A stretch of 64,000 bases of DNA from Parietaria judaica. Taxonomy: Eukaryota; Streptophyta; Magnoliopsida; Rosales; Urticaceae. The notes below the pieces were generated by a model, which did no database searches, was not told the origin of the DNA, and saw nothing but the letters and a program-made list of their open reading frames with translations. Position 1 is the first letter of the stretch; every line of letters begins with the position of its first letter. Position numbers and translations under genes: made by a program. The DNA lies in NCBI GenBank assembly GCA_954871525.1, contig OX940861.1, forward strand, positions 35,725,201-35,789,200, read 5' to 3'. This document shows, one piece after another, positions 62,221 to 64,000 of this stretch.

Positions 62221-62229
62221 AAAGAAAAA

Positions 62230-62744
62230 TGATATATTACTATATACATATATATATATAATATATATATAATATATGTACAGGTTTAAAATGCTTGCAA
62301 AACAATCCTTTAATTATAGGTATTTAAATATCTATGTTGATCAGCACCCCATTTTTTTGGCACACGCCCGGTTAATTTATCAAATTTATGAAATTGTTCT
62401 AAATTTTTCATCAGTTTTAGAATTTTTATTTTCTGGATTTTCCGTTAAAATATATTCCCTTGGGGGTTAAAAAAATCTTTCATTATTTAATCAATACGAT
62501 GAGAAGAAGCCCATGCTGAGAAGTGATAAAATAAGAATCATGAAAAGGAGTTTGGAATTATTAGGCAATGAGTACAAAACAAGAGTCAAACACATAAGGA
62601 TGGGTTGATAATATATGGATTTGAACCCACTAATCAGATTTTGCTAATTAAAATTATAAATTATAATTCTTTCCACTTAATAAATACAAGGGAGAGTGAT
62701 TAGGGAGTCCACATGTTGTTCTGGTATTTCTTATGCTTAGGGCT

Positions 62745-62804
<60 letters not shown>

Positions 62805-63430
62805 TTTGTGAATCAAAGTTCTTGCTATTAATGACCATAAAAGTTAAATTAAATAATTGAATCACGTTCATAAGCACAAGGTCTTCAGTCTCATTATTAG
62901 ATATTCGATATTTAGTTTATGTAATGCACCTATTTAATATTTTAAACTATGCATACAAACATAATGATAAGCTAATTACGGTGCTATTATTTGTTAATGC
63001 ATTATTGTGCACTAATCAGAAACATTATCAACACAACAAATAATACCACCATCATCTATGATTTGCTTGGAAATGATTTGCCAACATACACATTAATTAT
63101 ATAAAATAGAAAAATACGCCTTTCTACACCCACCTGATTCAACGAATTCAGAATATAAATTCCGAGAGGATTAATTATATGAGACAGACTGAAAAATTCA
63201 TTTAAAAGTTAGCGCAATTTTTTTTTTAATGAATGAACAAAAAATAAAATAAAAAAAGGTTTAAATTTTAGTAGGTCCGTCGGTCAAGCAATGAAACTGA
63301 AAAATAATTTTGCACTATAAATATCCAATTTTCTCAATTTTCACCTAGTCAATGTCTTAATTAGGCTTAATTATATTTTAATATAAACTACTTAATGTTG
63401 GATCAGTATTAACGATTTAATACAAATAAT
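62230..63430. other. Intergenic, AT-rich
   Basis: Contains the 54-bp (AT)n microsatellite at 62748-62801. No gene recognised. Confidence 0.6.
62748..62801. repeat. (AT)n microsatellite
   Basis: 27 uninterrupted AT units. Confidence 0.95.
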
Positions 63431-63439
63431 GAACGCAAC

Positions 63440-64000
63440 ACATTGCGGCGGAAGTTCAAAATTTCGTTTTGTATATCTCATGCCATATTGTTGAGAAAAC
63501 CCCTAGCAACTAGTCGAGCTTTGTATATCTCAACAGATCCATCAGACTTAGTTTTGATCTTGTATACCCATCGAGAACCAATGGTGCGTTTTCCCGGTGG
63601 TAACAAGACCAAATCCCAAGTATGTGTTTGACGCAGCGCCATAAGTTCCTCATCCTTAACATTCTGCCAAAGAGAGTCAAAACAGCTTCTCGATGACTAA
63701 GGCTCAGAAAGACGATGAATGGATGTTAAGAAAGACACAAAGGAACTAGAGTAACACGAATAAGAGAAATCAGGGGGTTTAATTGATTTACGGACTCGAG
63801 TGGATGTGCGAGGTGGAGGATCCACATTCTCTTGAGCTGATTCGGAGGCCACGGGTTGAGGTAGTGAAGATGTGGCGGGAACAATAGTACCCGAGTTCGT
63901 AACCTCTTTAGATGGAGGAGGAGTAGAAATATGGAATATGTCCAAGGAAGAATACATGACGAGAGACATACAATTTCTGACCAACAAGACCAAAACAACG
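63440..64000 (-). pseudogene. Ty1/copia pol fragment (integrase-RT junction), runs off right edge
   Basis: On the minus strand from the right edge: a segment reading QKLYVSRHVFFLGHIPYF (end of the integrase region), then the linker with PPPRTSTRVRKSIKPPDFS (near 63780), then the start of reverse transcriptase: HTWDLVLLPPGKRTIGSRWV and YKIKTKSDGSVEIYKARLVA (63500-63630). Frames change at least twice and stops interrupt it (for example TAG at 63697-63699). The RT breaks off near 63440, so the catalytic core is missing. This is a decayed copy distinct from the one at 3223-7614. Confidence 0.8.

Overview
This is a nuclear chromosome segment from a flowering plant, most likely a eudicot. It is AT-rich and intron-bearing. 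The evidence is plant-type genes split by GT-AG introns (auxin influx carrier, thaumatin-like protein, UFM1, plant O-fucosyltransferase family, an E-class PPR gene) together with plant transposon families: Ty1/copia, Ty3/gypsy Tat- and Athila-like, a LINE 3' end, CACTA, MULE, hAT and tRNA-derived SINEs. No virus, bacterial operon or CRISPR array is seen.

Layout. 1-2556: 5' end of a Ty3/gypsy element on the minus strand, with a 760-bp LTR, primer-binding site and a gag frame that stays open to the left edge. 2850-8012: a solo LTR split by a decayed Ty1/copia element (3223-7614). 9093-9420: a very short 5'-truncated LINE. 10347-12854 (minus): an 8-exon LAX3-like auxin transporter gene. 15642-16373: a second solo LTR of the 2850-8012 family. 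16707 to about 20170: an Athila-like deletion derivative. About 20180-25991: a CACTA-like element, itself split by a 2.7-kb solo LTR (20414-23126) with a perfect 5-bp target duplication.

28581-30510: a thaumatin-like protein gene. 31151-31962: a non-autonomous hAT element. 32061-37191: a 5.1-kb MULE with a perfect 9-bp target duplication. It carries an 8-exon DUF1985-type gene that is intact except for one in-frame stop. It ends only 128 bp before the start codon of UFM1 (37320-38975). 39-51 kb is gene-poor and holds a solo LTR (43196-43932), tandem duplications, a probable hAT remnant and SINEs. 51653-55373: a 10-exon O-fucosyltransferase-family gene. 56721-58787: an intronless PPR gene whose stop codon lies about 10 bp from a gypsy chromodomain fragment. 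60730-61218 and 61754-62220: two MULE-type MITEs with long inverted repeats and perfect 9-bp target duplications. 63440-64000: a decayed copia fragment running off the right edge.

The five host genes are independent housekeeping or developmental genes and do not form a pathway. The most interesting unit is the MULE that carries the DUF1985 gene and abuts UFM1. Next are the nested insertions and the cluster of elements with readable target duplications. All family names come from my own reading of motifs; no database search was run.
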